Shown: positions 14,462 through 23,395, counted from the first letter of the stretch. The stretch: 64,000 bases of DNA from Burkholderiales bacterium Ga0077547 (GCA_001464195.1 LNEY01000026.1:1-64000); one strand, 5' to 3'. The notes: generated from the sequence alone by a model not told the origin. Numbers and translations are program-made.

Positions 14462-14614
14462 CTACCTCCCCAGCAAAAACCTCAACCCGTTGAACACCAC
14501 CCGCAGGCTCGCGCCCATGTCGGCGGCGTCCATGGCGGTGGGCCAGCGGCGCGGCAACGCCGCTTCGGCCGGGCGCTGATCGAAGCGGTGCGGCACGCCC
14601 TCAGCGCACGCCAC
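14462..14614 (-). CDS. Possible 50-residue ORF overlapping the cytochrome 3' end
   Basis: A GTG at 14614 lies 11 bases before the end of the trihaem cytochrome gene, in another frame, and opens 50 codons ending in TAG. The sequence is protein-like, with strong third-position G/C, and has a tail RVVFNGLRFLLGR. It could be a small translationally coupled gene or the surviving end of a gene broken by the neighbouring OLD insertion. I do not recognise it and cannot exclude chance. Confidence 0.25.
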   Translation of the reverse strand: MACAEGVPHRFDQRPAEAALPRRWPTAMDAADMGASLRVVFNGLRFLLGR

Positions 14615-15932
14615 TGTCCCGATACCGAGTGACGTCCACGGGCGTCACCGCCTCCGCACGGTTTCCCCAGCTGCGACGCAGGTGCGTCAGCACTGCGGCC
14701 ACGTCGTCGTTGCTGAAGGCTTGCGCAAAAGGCGGCATGCCGTAGGGGCGCGGGTTGCCGGTGGTGGCTGGAGAAAAGCCGCCTTCGAGAACGATGCGCA
14801 CCAGGTTCGCCGGCACCGCCATCGTCACCGCGCGGTTGCCGGCCAGCGGCGGGTAGGCGCCAGTGACGCCCTCGCCGCGCTCACCGTGGCAGCTGGCGCA
14901 GTGGTCGGTGTAGAGCTTCGCGCCGTGGGGATCGGCGGGCGCAGCGGGGCCTGGCTCGGCCGGTGCGGGCGCTGTGGCTTGCATGTCACCCTGCGCTGGG
15001 CCCAGTGTCTTCAGGTAGACCGCCATCGCGCCCAGATCGGCGTCGCTCAGGTGCTGGGTGCTGCGCAGCACCACCTCGCCCATCGGGCCCGAGGCCACGG
15101 CCAGCGCGCCGTGGCGATCGGCCACACCGGTCTTCAGCAGCGCCACGATCTCGGCCTCGGCCCAGTCGGCCACGCCGGCTTCGCGCGCATCGGTCAGCGA
15201 CGGCGCATACCAGTTCTGCACCGGGATCAGGCCGCCACCCAGGTCCAGCGGGCCGGTCGTGCCGCCCAGCGCATTGCGGTGCGCGTGGCAGGCGTTGCAG
15301 TGGCCCAGGCCCTGCACCAGGTAGGCACCGCGGTTCCATTCGGCCGACCGCGCCGCGTCGGGCTGGAACTCGCTAGGCTGAAAGTACAGCGCACGCCAGA
15401 CCGCCAGCGCGGCCTGGGTGTTGAACGGGAAACGCAGGTCGTGCGGCTGGGCCGGCTGCGACACCGGCGGCAGGCTGCGCAGGTAGGCGTAGATCGCGTC
15501 CGAGTCGGCGCGGCTGACCTGGGTGGTGCTGGTGTACGGGAAGGCAGGCACCAGCAGCCGGCCGTCGGCCGAACGCCCGTGGTGCATCGCGCGCCAGAAG
15601 GCCGGCGCCGACCAGCGGCCCAGGCCGGTCTGCTCGTCGGGCGTCAGGTTGCTGCTGTAGACGGTGCCGAAGGGCGTGTCGATGCCGCGGCCGCCGGCAT
15701 AGGGCTCGCCGCCGCGCGCGGTGTGGCAGGCCATGCAGTTGCCAGCGCGGGCGAGGTAGGCACCGCGGGCCAGTAGTTCGGCGCTGGCAGGCTGGCTCGT
15801 GGGCTGGGCCGCGGCGATCTCGGCGCTCAGGTCGCCCTCGCCGCGCAGGTTCAGTGCAACGAGGCCAGCGGCCAGCGCACCGACTGCGACAACGCTCGCC
15901 AGAAGCCACAGCCCTGTCCGACGGCCGCTCAT
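14601..15932 (-). CDS. Membrane-anchored trihaem cytochrome c
   Basis: 443 residues. One N-terminal membrane segment (LWLLASVVAVGALAAGLVAL) acts as signal anchor. Three c-type haem sites follow: CMACH (C66, C69, H70), CNACH (C212, C215, H216) and CASCH (C345, C348, H349), with a Pro/Ala linker before the third domain. This arrangement is that of the electron-transfer subunit of periplasmic alcohol, aldehyde or gluconate dehydrogenases, which passes electrons to quinone or oxidase. The ATG at 15932 overlaps the stop of the dihaem cytochrome gene (ATGA). No dehydrogenase catalytic subunit is nearby, so the electron donor is unknown. Confidence 0.88.
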   Translation of the reverse strand: MSGRRTGLWLLASVVAVGALAAGLVALNLRGEGDLSAEIAAAQPTSQPASAELLARGAYLARAGNCMACHTARGGEPYAGGRGIDTPFGTVYSSNLTPDEQTGLGRWSAPAFWRAMHHGRSADGRLLVPAFPYTSTTQVSRADSDAIYAYLRSLPPVSQPAQPHDLRFPFNTQAALAVWRALYFQPSEFQPDAARSAEWNRGAYLVQGLGHCNACHAHRNALGGTTGPLDLGGGLIPVQNWYAPSLTDAREAGVADWAEAEIVALLKTGVADRHGALAVASGPMGEVVLRSTQHLSDADLGAMAVYLKTLGPAQGDMQATAPAPAEPGPAAPADPHGAKLYTDHCASCHGERGEGVTGAYPPLAGNRAVTMAVPANLVRIVLEGGFSPATTGNPRPYGMPPFAQAFSNDDVAAVLTHLRRSWGNRAEAVTPVDVTRYRDSGVR

Positions 15933-16660
15933 CGCACCGCCCCGGCCGCGGGTGCCGCTTCGACACCCACGCCGACACCCACGCCGCCGCACGCCATCGG
16001 CAGCGTGGACCCCTCGGGCCAACGTGCCAGCGGCTTGCCGCCCGGCGGCACGGGCTGCGCTGCCAGCCAGTGCGAGACCGCATCGATGTCGGCCAGGCTC
16101 ATCTGCTTTGCCACATGGGCCATGCAGTCGGGTGCCTGCGCGCGGCGCTTGCCGCTGCGCCAGGCGCCAATCTGCGCGTTGACATAGTCGCGCGGCAGGC
16201 CCAGCAAGCCAGGGATGGCCGGGGCCACGCCCATCATCGTGTCGCCGTGGCACTGGTTGCAGGCCGGTACGCCACGTGGGGCGTCGCCGTGTCGCACCAG
16301 TTGCTCGCCGCGTTGCAGAACGGCCGGCGCTGCGGTGGCCGGCTGCGGGGCGGGATACGGCACCTCGAGCGCCGCGAAGTAGGTGGCGATTTCTTGCAGA
16401 TAGGTGTCGCTGAGCGGGTCGACCAGGGCGGTCATCGGCCCGTAATCGCGGCGGCCATCGCGGAAGTTCAGCAGCTGGTGATACAGGTAGCCCGCCGGCT
16501 TGCCTGCCAGCCGCGGCTGATAGCCACCAGACGTGGCACGGCCCTGCTCACCATGGCAGGCGGTGCAGGCCTGCAGGCGCTGGGCTAGCGTGTCCTCAAA
16601 CGGCGGCGCCGCATGGGCGGCAGTGACCAGGCCAGCCAGCCACAAGATCAGCAATTTCAT
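15929..16660 (-). CDS. Dihaem cytochrome c4-like protein
   Basis: 243 residues, exported. A signal peptide runs from MKLLILWLAGLVTAAHA. Two haem sites, CTACH (C32, C35, H36) and CNQCH (C134, C137, H138), lie in two c4-like halves with downstream Met ligand candidates. The start is placed at ATG 16660 because the signal peptide begins there; ATG 16702 would add 14 residues. It is the first gene of a two-gene unit with the trihaem cytochrome, and divergent from a TetR regulator across 135 bases, so TetR control is likely. Confidence 0.87.
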   Translation of the reverse strand: MKLLILWLAGLVTAAHAAPPFEDTLAQRLQACTACHGEQGRATSGGYQPRLAGKPAGYLYHQLLNFRDGRRDYGPMTALVDPLSDTYLQEIATYFAALEVPYPAPQPATAAPAVLQRGEQLVRHGDAPRGVPACNQCHGDTMMGVAPAIPGLLGLPRDYVNAQIGAWRSGKRRAQAPDCMAHVAKQMSLADIDAVSHWLAAQPVPPGGKPLARWPEGSTLPMACGGVGVGVGVEAAPAAGAVR

Positions 16661-16795
16661 TTTCAAGAGATTCAAGAGGTTAGCGTCGGTCTGCATCGGC
16701 ATTTGATCGTAGAGCGTATGCCAAGCGAGGCGATTCGGGAGGGCATGCCGCTCGCTGGTGGCGGACCGCCTGACCGAGGCCCCTACACTTTGCGG

Positions 16796-17404
16796 ATGAC
16801 CCGCACCTCGTTCAAGGAGCAGATGCTGCGCGCGCGCGAAGACGCGATCGTGGCCTCGGTGAATCGCCTGCTGGCCGAAAAGGGCTACGACATGATGACC
16901 GTCGACGAAGTCGCGGCGGATGTCGGCATCGCCAAGGCCAGCCTATACAAGCACTTCGCCTCGAAGGAGGCACTGGCCGCCGCCGCGATGGTGCGCTTGC
17001 TCGACCGCGCGCTGGCCTTCATCGCGACACTGGATTCGCACCCGACCGCCCGTGCGATCGACCACCTGCGGGCCGTGGCGCGCTGGTCGATGCAGGTGCA
17101 GCTGGCGGGCGAGATGCCGTCGCTGCCGGCGCAGAACTCATCGCTGCGCGGGGCGCTGTCCAACGACTCGGTCTACCTGAAGCGCCTGATGGAGGTGAGC
17201 GACAAGCTGGGCGCGTGGATCGTGGCAGCGCAGCGCGCAGGCCACCTGAATCCGCAGCTGCCACCAGAGGTGGTGCTGTACACCCTGTTCGCGCGGGCCT
17301 GCGATCCGGTGCTGGGCTTGCTGAAGCTGTCGGGCCAGCACTCCGACGATCGCATCATCGAGCTGCTGCTGTCGACCTGTTTCGACGGGATCAGCGGCGC
17401 GTGA
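16796..17404 (+). CDS. TetR/AcrR-family transcriptional regulator
   Basis: 202 residues. The N-terminal helix-turn-helix is typical of TetR (MTVDEVAADVGIAKASLYKHF, residues about 35-54). The C-terminal helical domain would bind an unknown ligand. ATG 16796 gives the normal spacing to the DNA-binding domain; the longer frame upstream covers the divergent promoter region. Its position back-to-back with the two cytochrome genes suggests it represses them and itself. Confidence 0.88.
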   Translation: MTRTSFKEQMLRAREDAIVASVNRLLAEKGYDMMTVDEVAADVGIAKASLYKHFASKEALAAAAMVRLLDRALAFIATLDSHPTARAIDHLRAVARWSMQVQLAGEMPSLPAQNSSLRGALSNDSVYLKRLMEVSDKLGAWIVAAQRAGHLNPQLPPEVVLYTLFARACDPVLGLLKLSGQHSDDRIIELLLSTCFDGISGA

Positions 17405-17448
17405 TCGATGCCTAGCCGCATTGGGCTGATGCTGTGGCGTGCGCATAT

Positions 17449-17465
17449 ATAGCACCCAGTGCTAT
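17449..17465. promoter_or_regulatory. Palindromic operator of the toxin-antitoxin genes
   Basis: ATAGCAC (17449-17455), three bases, then its exact reverse complement GTGCTAT (17459-17465). It is overlapped by a -10-like TATGATAAT, 24 bases before the toxin start. Type II antitoxins of the XRE class repress their own operon by binding such dyads at the promoter. Confidence 0.65.
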
Positions 17466-17488
17466 GATAATCGCCACGGAGGATGTGG

Positions 17489-17869
17489 ATGGCGGTTTAC
17501 AAAACCCGCTGGTTTGACCGCTGGGCACGCAAGGAAGGGCTGAGCACGGCCAGCCTTTGCGCGGCAGTCAACGAAATGTCCGACGGCTTGATCGATGCCG
17601 ACCTCGGCGGTGGGCTGGTCAAGAAGCGCATTGGACGGCTCGGGCAGGGTAAGAGAGGCGGCTATCGAACGCTGGTCGCCACCACCAAAGGCATCCGCTG
17701 GGTGTTTGTTTTCGGATTCCCGAAGAACGAACGCAGCAACATCGACAAGGACGAAACCGAGGCGCTGAAGAAGCTGGCAGCTCACCTGCTGTCACTGACG
17801 GCGCAGGCCGTGGTCAAGGCACAGAGTGCTGGTGAATTGATGGAGGTAGATTGCGATGCGAACGACTAA
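17489..17869 (+). CDS. RelE/ParE-superfamily toxin
   Basis: 126 residues. The protein resembles the COG4737 branch of RelE/HigB-type toxins: KTRWFDRWARKEGL near the N-terminus, then a basic GQGKRGGYRTLVATTKG strand and WVFVFGFPKNERSN, a region typical of these mRNA interferases. The ATG at 17489 is favoured over 17483 because GGAGG at 17478-17482 is then well placed. The gene overlaps its antitoxin by 14 bases. Toxin-first order is usual for HigBA-like and NadS-associated pairs. Confidence 0.85.
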   Translation: MAVYKTRWFDRWARKEGLSTASLCAAVNEMSDGLIDADLGGGLVKKRIGRLGQGKRGGYRTLVATTKGIRWVFVFGFPKNERSNIDKDETEALKKLAAHLLSLTAQAVVKAQSAGELMEVDCDAND

Positions 17870-18170
17870 ATCACCGATCCTTAACGCGATTCATGAAACA
17901 GCGAAGGGACTGCACAAGGCTGGCGTGATGGATCAGATCACGCTGCGCGAATTCGACCAGCTCTGCCTGCCGCCGGTCGAACCACTGCAGCCCGAGCAGA
18001 TCAAGCGCATCCGCGAAACCACGCGGGTCAGCCAGGCCGTCTTCGCCCGCCTGCTGAACACCAGCCTCTCGACGGTCCAGAAATGGGAAATCGGCCAGAA
18101 AAAGCCGACCGGTACAGCGCTTAAGTTGCTGCACTTGGTTCAAAAGCGCGGCCTCGAAATCGTCGCTTAA
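17856..18170 (+). CDS. XRE-family antitoxin (HigA/NadS-like)
   Basis: 104 residues. The C-terminal helix-turn-helix lies at residues about 48-95 (IRETTRVSQAVFARLLNTS, then VQKWEIGQKKPTGTALKLL). The pattern is that of NadS/HigA antitoxins, which neutralise the partner toxin and autorepress. A ribosome site GGAGGT at 17842-17847 precedes ATG 17856 inside the toxin gene, so translation is coupled. The inverted repeat upstream of the toxin is its probable operator. Confidence 0.87.
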   Translation: MRTTKSPILNAIHETAKGLHKAGVMDQITLREFDQLCLPPVEPLQPEQIKRIRETTRVSQAVFARLLNTSLSTVQKWEIGQKKPTGTALKLLHLVQKRGLEIVA

Positions 18171-18278
18171 GTTCGAAGAACAACGGCTGAACAACCGATG
18201 TGTTGCGCAGTCACAGCCGCACGGCTGCAGACCGTGAGACTTTTTCCTTGATCCTTTTGGGAAGGAAGGGCCAAGCCG

Positions 18279-19061
18279 TCACACCTCGACGGTGAGCAGC
18301 CCGTTGTAGTGATCGGCCTCGCCCTTGCGGCTGTGGCCACGGGCATTGCAGAGAACGCGCGTCTCTCCGGCGTCGTGCGCCACGCGGTAGTCGTGCCTGC
18401 AGTGCAGGTGGCCGTGGATCCACAAATCGGCAAGGGGCAGCAGCGCATCGTCGGCATTGCAGAAACTGGCCGTGCCCGGCTGCTTGCCGTAGCGCGGGTC
18501 GGCGCTGCGCGCACTGGGCGCGAAGTGGGTGATGACCACCGTCGCATCCCAGGCCTCTTCAGGCGATGCCGGTGCCCGCACCAGCTCTGCGGCCAGCCAG
18601 TCGCGACAGGCCAGGGCCTCGACGCGCACGGCGGCGGCATCGAAGGGCGCGCCGTGTTGTGTGGATCGCATCACGTCGACGAAGTAGGTGGCCGCCCGCA
18701 TCGCCTTCGCTTGCTGGGCGCTACCGAAGAGCTCGAAATCGCTCCAGCGGGTGGTGGCAACAAATCGGACGCGTCGCCCGTTCGCATCGGTGCGGATGCA
18801 GATTTGCCTTTCCAGCATCGTGATGCCGAGCGATGCACAGCGTGCACGCAGCGCGGGCGTGGCGTCATCAAGTTCGCGCTGGTCGAACTCGTGGTTGCCG
18901 GGCACGAAGATCACCGGCACCGGCCAGTCACGAAAACGATCGAGTTCGCGCCAAGTGCTGTCGATGTCGCCCGCCAGCACCAGCAGCTCAGCACCTGGGG
19001 CGGGCTGCGGCTCGAAGACCTCGGTTTCCAGGTGCAGATCGGACAGCAGCTGCAGGCGCAT
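18279..19061 (-). CDS. Metallophosphoesterase
   Basis: 260 residues of the calcineurin-like fold. Metal-binding motifs appear in order: DLH (residues 8-10), GDID, GNHEF, a VITHFAPS strand and GHLHCRHDY. The substrate is unknown; close relatives are annotated only as phosphoesterases or Ser/Thr phosphatase-like proteins. ATG 19061 is chosen since the family starts right before the first beta strand; the upstream open frame is translated intergenic repeat. It follows the SEC-C protein gene, with a hairpin-rich spacer between them. Confidence 0.87.
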   Translation of the reverse strand: MRLQLLSDLHLETEVFEPQPAPGAELLVLAGDIDSTWRELDRFRDWPVPVIFVPGNHEFDQRELDDATPALRARCASLGITMLERQICIRTDANGRRVRFVATTRWSDFELFGSAQQAKAMRAATYFVDVMRSTQHGAPFDAAAVRVEALACRDWLAAELVRAPASPEEAWDATVVITHFAPSARSADPRYGKQPGTASFCNADDALLPLADLWIHGHLHCRHDYRVAHDAGETRVLCNARGHSRKGEADHYNGLLTVEV

Positions 19062-19151
19062 CAGCTTGCCGACGTCACCTGACCGCCGCCGGGCCGCCCC
19101 AAGGCGGGCAGCGCCCCATGGGGGCAGGAGCAACGCGACTGGGGGGCTTCA
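19062..19151 (-). repeat. G/C-rich hairpin spacer
   Basis: The 90-base spacer between the SEC-C gene and the phosphoesterase gene contains two G/C hairpins read on the minus strand: CCGCC with GGCGG around CTTGGG-type loops, and GCCCC/GGGGC around CAT. Spacers of this look recur after stop codons in Burkholderiales genomes, from general experience. It may attenuate or stabilise the transcript. Confidence 0.4.
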
Positions 19152-19934
19152 TCACTTTCCATGGCACGCCTTGAACTTCTTGCCGCTGCCGCACGGGCAA
19201 GGGTCATTGCGGCCCGCCTTGGGCGCGTCGCGCTTGACGGTCTCGACCTTGAAGCGCGCCTTGCGGGTCAGATCCGACAGGTCGGCCACGGCGATCACCA
19301 GGCCTTCGATCGCATCATCCAACGTGGTCAGGGGATGCTCGCGGTCGAGCGTGGCAACCACCTCGCGCTCGTCGTCGCTTTCGGCGGGCAGATGGCGGTA
19401 CAGCCGCGCCAGCGCCGACAGCACCGCGTCGTCGCTCAGCTCGGAGAGGTCGGGGAAGCACTGCGTCGCGTGCTGAAAGCCGGCAACCCATGGCATCAGC
19501 GACCGCGACACGGGATGCAGGCTGGCCAGCAGCGCGTCCTGGGCCTCTTGCTCGCCGTCGCCCTTGGATTCCGCCGACGCGTTCTCGTCGGCTTCGAGCA
19601 CCAGCGGGTCGAACCAGCCGTCTTCGGCGATCGCTCGCGTCAGCGCGGCGTGGCGGCGCAGGATCAGCGCGGTGGTGCGATCCAGCCAGGCCGCATCGGC
19701 CTCGTCGGGCAGCGGCGTGCCATCGAAGTCGAACACGTGCGGCAGCCAGGTGGCGGTCTCCAGCAACACCGGCTGCACCAGCACGCCGCAGAGGAAGCCG
19801 TCGAGCATGACCACGTCGACCGGCTCCAGTGGCTCGGGCGTCTGCAGCAGCAGGTCGTCGAGTTCGGCGAACTCGGCGTCGGTCAGGTCGCGGTGGACGC
19901 GGCCTTGTGGAATGGTCGTGGTGGGTTTGGGCAT
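19152..19934 (-). CDS. YecA/UPF0149-family protein with SEC-C motif
   Basis: 260 residues. A helical UPF0149-like body covers about residues 15-200 ([13 protein letters not shown], then [13 protein letters not shown]). The C-terminal SEC-C zinc motif [18 protein letters not shown] carries the Cys-x-Cys...Cys-His ligands also found in SecA. The acidic middle ([15 protein letters not shown]) is probably a linker. Function is unknown; the SEC-C motif suggests contact with ribosomes or SecB-like partners. ATG 19934 is used; the frame upstream has no support. Confidence 0.87.
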   Translation of the reverse strand: MPKPTTTIPQGRVHRDLTDAEFAELDDLLLQTPEPLEPVDVVMLDGFLCGVLVQPVLLETATWLPHVFDFDGTPLPDEADAAWLDRTTALILRRHAALTRAIAEDGWFDPLVLEADENASAESKGDGEQEAQDALLASLHPVSRSLMPWVAGFQHATQCFPDLSELSDDAVLSALARLYRHLPAESDDEREVVATLDREHPLTTLDDAIEGLVIAVADLSDLTRKARFKVETVKRDAPKAGRNDPCPCGSGKKFKACHGK

Positions 19935-20024
19935 GCGGGCTTTCGATGGAATGCCTGATTGTCGGGCGCTACGCCGTGTGTGCGAAAGTGTCAGCCCGTC
20001 ATCGACTGTCCTCTCGGCACCCCC

Positions 20025-21380
20025 ATGAAGATCACCTTTCTCGGCGCAGCGGACAGCGTCACCGGTTCCAAGCACCTCGTCGAAGCGGGTGGTGCCCGCG
20101 TGCTGCTCGACTGCGGTCTGTTCCAGGGCTACAAGACCCTGCGTGAACGCAACTGGGCGCCGCTCGCGGTCACGCCGGCGTCGATCGACGCGGTGGTGCT
20201 GAGCCACGCGCACCTGGACCACTGCGGATGGCTGCCGGCCTTGGTCAAGCAGGGCTTCAAGGGGACCGTGCATGCCTCACCGGCGACGCGCGATCTCGCC
20301 GAGGTGCTGCTGCTCGACAGCGCCCACCTGCAGGAAGAAGACGCCCGCCGGTCCAACCGCGGCGGCTGGACACGCCACCAGCCGGCGCTGCCGCTGTACA
20401 CCGTGGCCGATGCGAAGCGGGCCATCGCGCGCATCGAACCTGTACCGGCGGGGCGCAGCGTGCGCGTGGGCGACGCGAGGATCAGCCTCACCCCGGCCGG
20501 CCACCTGCTCGGCGCGATGTCGGTGCGCGTCGAGGCCCAGGGCCGTGCGCTGGTGTTCTCCGGCGATCTCGGCCGCAGCGACGATCTGCTCATGCCGCCA
20601 CCAGGCCGCGTCACGCAGGCCGATGTCTTGCTGATCGAATCGACCTACGGCAACCGGCGGCACCCGAAGGAAGACGTGCAGGCGCGCCTGGGCGAAGTCA
20701 TCCGCGCCACCGTGCGCCACGGCGGCAGCGTGCTGCTACCCTCGTTTGCCGTCGGTCGCGCGCAGGCCCTGCTGCTGGTGCTGCAGCGGCTGAAAACGGC
20801 CGGTGAAATCCCCGCCGACCTGCCGATCTTTCTCGACAGCCCGATGGCCACCACCGCCACCGCGCTGTACGAGAAGCACGGCAAGCTGCTGCGCGTCAAC
20901 AAGCGCGAGGTTGCCGGCCTGACCGACGACGTCACCTTGATTGCCGGACCGAAGGAGTCGGCTCGGCTGACCCGGCTGCGCTGGCCTGCCGTGATCATTT
21001 CCGCCAGCGGCATGGCCACCGGCGGCCGTGTGCTGCACCACCTGAAATCGCTGGCGCCGAATCCGCGCAACCACATCGTGTTCCCAGGTTTCCAGGTCGG
21101 TGGCACCCGCGGCGCGCACCTGATCGGTGGCGCCACCGAAGTCAAGATTCATGGCGAGTACGTGGCCGTGAAGGCGCAGGTCAGCCACCTGGAAGGCTTC
21201 TCCGGCCACGCCGACGCCGAGGGCCTGATGGACTGGCTGCGCGCCTTCGAGTCGCCGCCCGAACGCACGTTCGTCGTCCACGGCGAGCCCGAGGCCGCCG
21301 ACACGCTGCGGCTGCGCATCCAGGACGAGCTGGGCTGGGCCGTGTCGGTCCCGCAGCAGGGTGCGGTGGTCGAAGCCTGA
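20025..21380 (+). CDS. Beta-CASP metallo-beta-lactamase-fold hydrolase (RNA-processing type)
   Basis: 451 residues. The zinc site HAHLDH lies at 61-66, with later motifs [22 protein letters not shown] and the beta-CASP elements [24 protein letters not shown] and [12 protein letters not shown]. This is the pattern of the Ysh1/CPSF-like exonuclease subfamily common in proteobacteria, presumed to act on RNA. ATG 20025 gives a start directly before the first beta strand. The next gene begins two bases after its stop, so the two are likely co-transcribed. Confidence 0.92.
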   Translation: MKITFLGAADSVTGSKHLVEAGGARVLLDCGLFQGYKTLRERNWAPLAVTPASIDAVVLSHAHLDHCGWLPALVKQGFKGTVHASPATRDLAEVLLLDSAHLQEEDARRSNRGGWTRHQPALPLYTVADAKRAIARIEPVPAGRSVRVGDARISLTPAGHLLGAMSVRVEAQGRALVFSGDLGRSDDLLMPPPGRVTQADVLLIESTYGNRRHPKEDVQARLGEVIRATVRHGGSVLLPSFAVGRAQALLLVLQRLKTAGEIPADLPIFLDSPMATTATALYEKHGKLLRVNKREVAGLTDDVTLIAGPKESARLTRLRWPAVIISASGMATGGRVLHHLKSLAPNPRNHIVFPGFQVGGTRGAHLIGGATEVKIHGEYVAVKAQVSHLEGFSGHADAEGLMDWLRAFESPPERTFVVHGEPEAADTLRLRIQDELGWAVSVPQQGAVVEA

Positions 21381-21382
21381 GC

Positions 21383-22633
21383 ATGGACGGCGCTCAGCAC
21401 GGCATCGTCGGGCTGGCGGTCGCACTGGGCGCGGGCCTGCTGATTGGCATCGAGCGCGAGCGGCGCAAGGGCCGGGGCGAGGCCCGGCAGGCGGCCGGGT
21501 TGCGCAGCTTTGCGCTCGCGGCGGTCACCGGCGGCCTTGCGCAGTGGTTGGAGGTGCCGGGGCTGGTGGTCAGTGGCGCGGTGTTCGTCGCGTTGCTCGG
21601 CGCGGTGTCGCATTGGAAGAGCCGCTCCAGCGATCCGGGATTGACGACCGAGCTGGCGCTCTTCACCACCTACCTGATCGGCGTGCAGTCGGTGCTGGAA
21701 CCCGCGTTCGGCGGCGCCTGCGGGGTGGGCCTGGCGGCCCTGCTGGCCGCACGCGAGCGGCTGCACCGGTTCGCCACCGAGCTGCTGAGCGAGCAGGAAC
21801 TCCATGACGGCTTGCTGCTGGCCGCGCTGGCCCTGATCGTGTTGCCGCTGATCCCCGCCGGACCGCTGGCCTGGCTGGCCGGCATGGCGCCCCGCCCGCT
21901 GGCCGCGCTGGTGCTGTTGATCCTCGCGATGCAGGCCGCCGGTCACGTGGCCTTGCGCTGGTTGGGCCCGCGGGGCGGCGCCCTGCTGGCGGGTTTCGTG
22001 GGCGGCTTCGTGTCGAGCACGGCCACGATCGCATCGTTCGGCAGCCGGGCCCGCGCCGATCCCGCCCAGATGGCGACGCTGTCGAGCGGGGCCGGGTTGT
22101 CGTCGGCGGCGACCTGGCTGCAGGCGCTGGTGCTGTGCGTGGCGCTGTCGCCGGTCGCCGCGCTGGCATTCCTGCCCGTGGCGCTGGCCGGCACGCTGGG
22201 CGCAGCGGGTGTCGGCCTGCTGGCTTGGCGCACGCAGGGCTTGCCTGCTGCCGCCGGTCTGCCCACCTCGACGGGCAGCGCGCTGCGCCCGCGCGAGGCG
22301 CTGGCGGTCGCGGCGCTGCTGGGCCTGGTGGCCGCGGGGGTGGGTCAGGCGCAGCACCGGTTCGGCGACGCTGGACTGAACCTCAGCATTGCGCTCGCCG
22401 CCTTGATCGACGCGCACGCGCCGGTGGCTTCGCTGGCCGCACTCCACGCCGCCGGCAGCCTGCCGGTGCGCGGCGTCGTGCTCGGCGCGCTGATCGCCGT
22501 CAGCGTGAATTCGCTGACACGCGTCGTGGTCGCCGCCGTGGCGGGTGGACGGGCCTATGCCGCTCGCGCCGGCGCCGCCCTGTTTGCCGGCCTGGCACTC
22601 GCCTGGTCGGCTGGATGGCTGTTCGGACGCTGA
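21383..22633 (+). CDS. MgtC/SapB N-domain and DUF4010 membrane protein
   Basis: 416 residues. The N-terminus has the MgtC signature (LGAGLLIGIERERRKG, residues about 16-31) with roughly four helices. The larger C-terminal part is the DUF4010 membrane domain (GGFVSSTATIASFGSRAR, then SVNSLTRVVVAAVAGG). Ten or more helices in total. MgtC-type proteins affect Mg2+ homeostasis and ATP synthase in pathogens; the role of the DUF4010 fusion is unknown. The start follows the beta-CASP gene stop by two bases. Confidence 0.87.
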   Translation: MDGAQHGIVGLAVALGAGLLIGIERERRKGRGEARQAAGLRSFALAAVTGGLAQWLEVPGLVVSGAVFVALLGAVSHWKSRSSDPGLTTELALFTTYLIGVQSVLEPAFGGACGVGLAALLAARERLHRFATELLSEQELHDGLLLAALALIVLPLIPAGPLAWLAGMAPRPLAALVLLILAMQAAGHVALRWLGPRGGALLAGFVGGFVSSTATIASFGSRARADPAQMATLSSGAGLSSAATWLQALVLCVALSPVAALAFLPVALAGTLGAAGVGLLAWRTQGLPAAAGLPTSTGSALRPREALAVAALLGLVAAGVGQAQHRFGDAGLNLSIALAALIDAHAPVASLAALHAAGSLPVRGVVLGALIAVSVNSLTRVVVAAVAGGRAYAARAGAALFAGLALAWSAGWLFGR

Positions 22634-22747
22634 GTCGCGAGGCTGCATCAACCGGTTTTTCGGCTGACCGCGCACCACCTGATGGCGCGGCTTGTGCATG
22701 CGATTGGCGTTCAGTTCGTCAACTCAACAACTGCACCAGGAGCACGC

Positions 22748-23191
22748 ATGAACCGCAGCGACGTCACCGACCTGATCATCGAAGCCAAGGTCAGGAAGGG
22801 CATCAAATGGGAGGACGTGGCCAAGAAGGTCGGCCTCAGCAAGGAGTGGGTCACCGCCGGCTGTCTGGGCCAGATGACCTTCGACGCCAAGCAGGCCAAG
22901 GTGGTGGCGAAGATCTTCGGCCTGGACGCCGAAGCCGAGAAATGGCTGCAGGTGGTGCCGTACAAGGGCTCGCTGCCCACCGCCGTGCCCACCGACCCAC
23001 TGATCTACCGCTTCTACGAGCTCGTGAACGTCTACGGCACGACGTTCAAGGAGCTGATCCACGAGGAGTTCGGCGACGGGATCATGAGCGCGATCGACTT
23101 CAAGATGGACCTGACCCGCGAACCCCACGCCGCCGGTGATCGGGTCAGCATCGTGATGTCGGGCAAGTTCCTGCCGTACAAAACCTACTGA
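22748..23191 (+). CDS. cynS: Cyanate hydratase (cyanase)
   Basis: 147 residues. It converts cyanate and bicarbonate to carbamate (then ammonia) and CO2 as a decamer. An N-terminal HTH-like helical domain (residues 1-75) precedes the catalytic domain. Arg88 (IYRFYE), Glu91 and Ser114 (IMSAIDF) correspond to the catalytic Arg-Glu-Ser triad of Escherichia coli CynS. AGGAG upstream places the start at ATG 22748. No carbonic anhydrase (CynT) or cyanate/nitrate transporter gene is adjacent, so it stands alone. Confidence 0.97.
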   Translation: MNRSDVTDLIIEAKVRKGIKWEDVAKKVGLSKEWVTAGCLGQMTFDAKQAKVVAKIFGLDAEAEKWLQVVPYKGSLPTAVPTDPLIYRFYELVNVYGTTFKELIHEEFGDGIMSAIDFKMDLTREPHAAGDRVSIVMSGKFLPYKTY

Positions 23192-23203
23192 TGTTTTTGC
23201 GAT

Positions 23204-23336
23204 GCTGCCGAGGGCGCGGGGTGACCGGCTCCGCTCATGTCCTCCGGGCCGGTTCACCGCCCAAACGCTTCGGATGAGACCGATCCGGCCCTCCCCCTTT
23301 ACTTCGCTGCGCCGGTCACCCCACGCCCTCGACAGC
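23204..23336 (-). repeat. Covarying hairpin repeat, copy A
   Basis: 133 bases forming a long hairpin. Arms at 23204-23229 and 23311-23336 are complementary over 26 positions with two exceptions, which become G.U pairs if the minus strand is read as RNA. Inside lie a purine-rich internal loop, a second stem GGGCCGG/CCGGCCC and a small apical stem. Copy D (29155-29287) has nearly the same sequence in the opposite orientation. It sits 12 bases after the cynS stop, between convergent genes. It also carries a GGAGG-ACATGA motif that gives spurious short ORFs. Confidence 0.8.
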
Positions 23337-23395
23337 CGGCACCACCGTCGCCTGCTGCGGGTTTCAAACTCCGAGCGCTACGGTGATTGAATGAG

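Noticed and set aside
23202-23390. Short proteins in the hairpin repeats (plus 28990-29289 relatives)
   Set aside because: The peptide similarity between copies follows from the DNA repeat itself; the frames read on both strands and differ in length.
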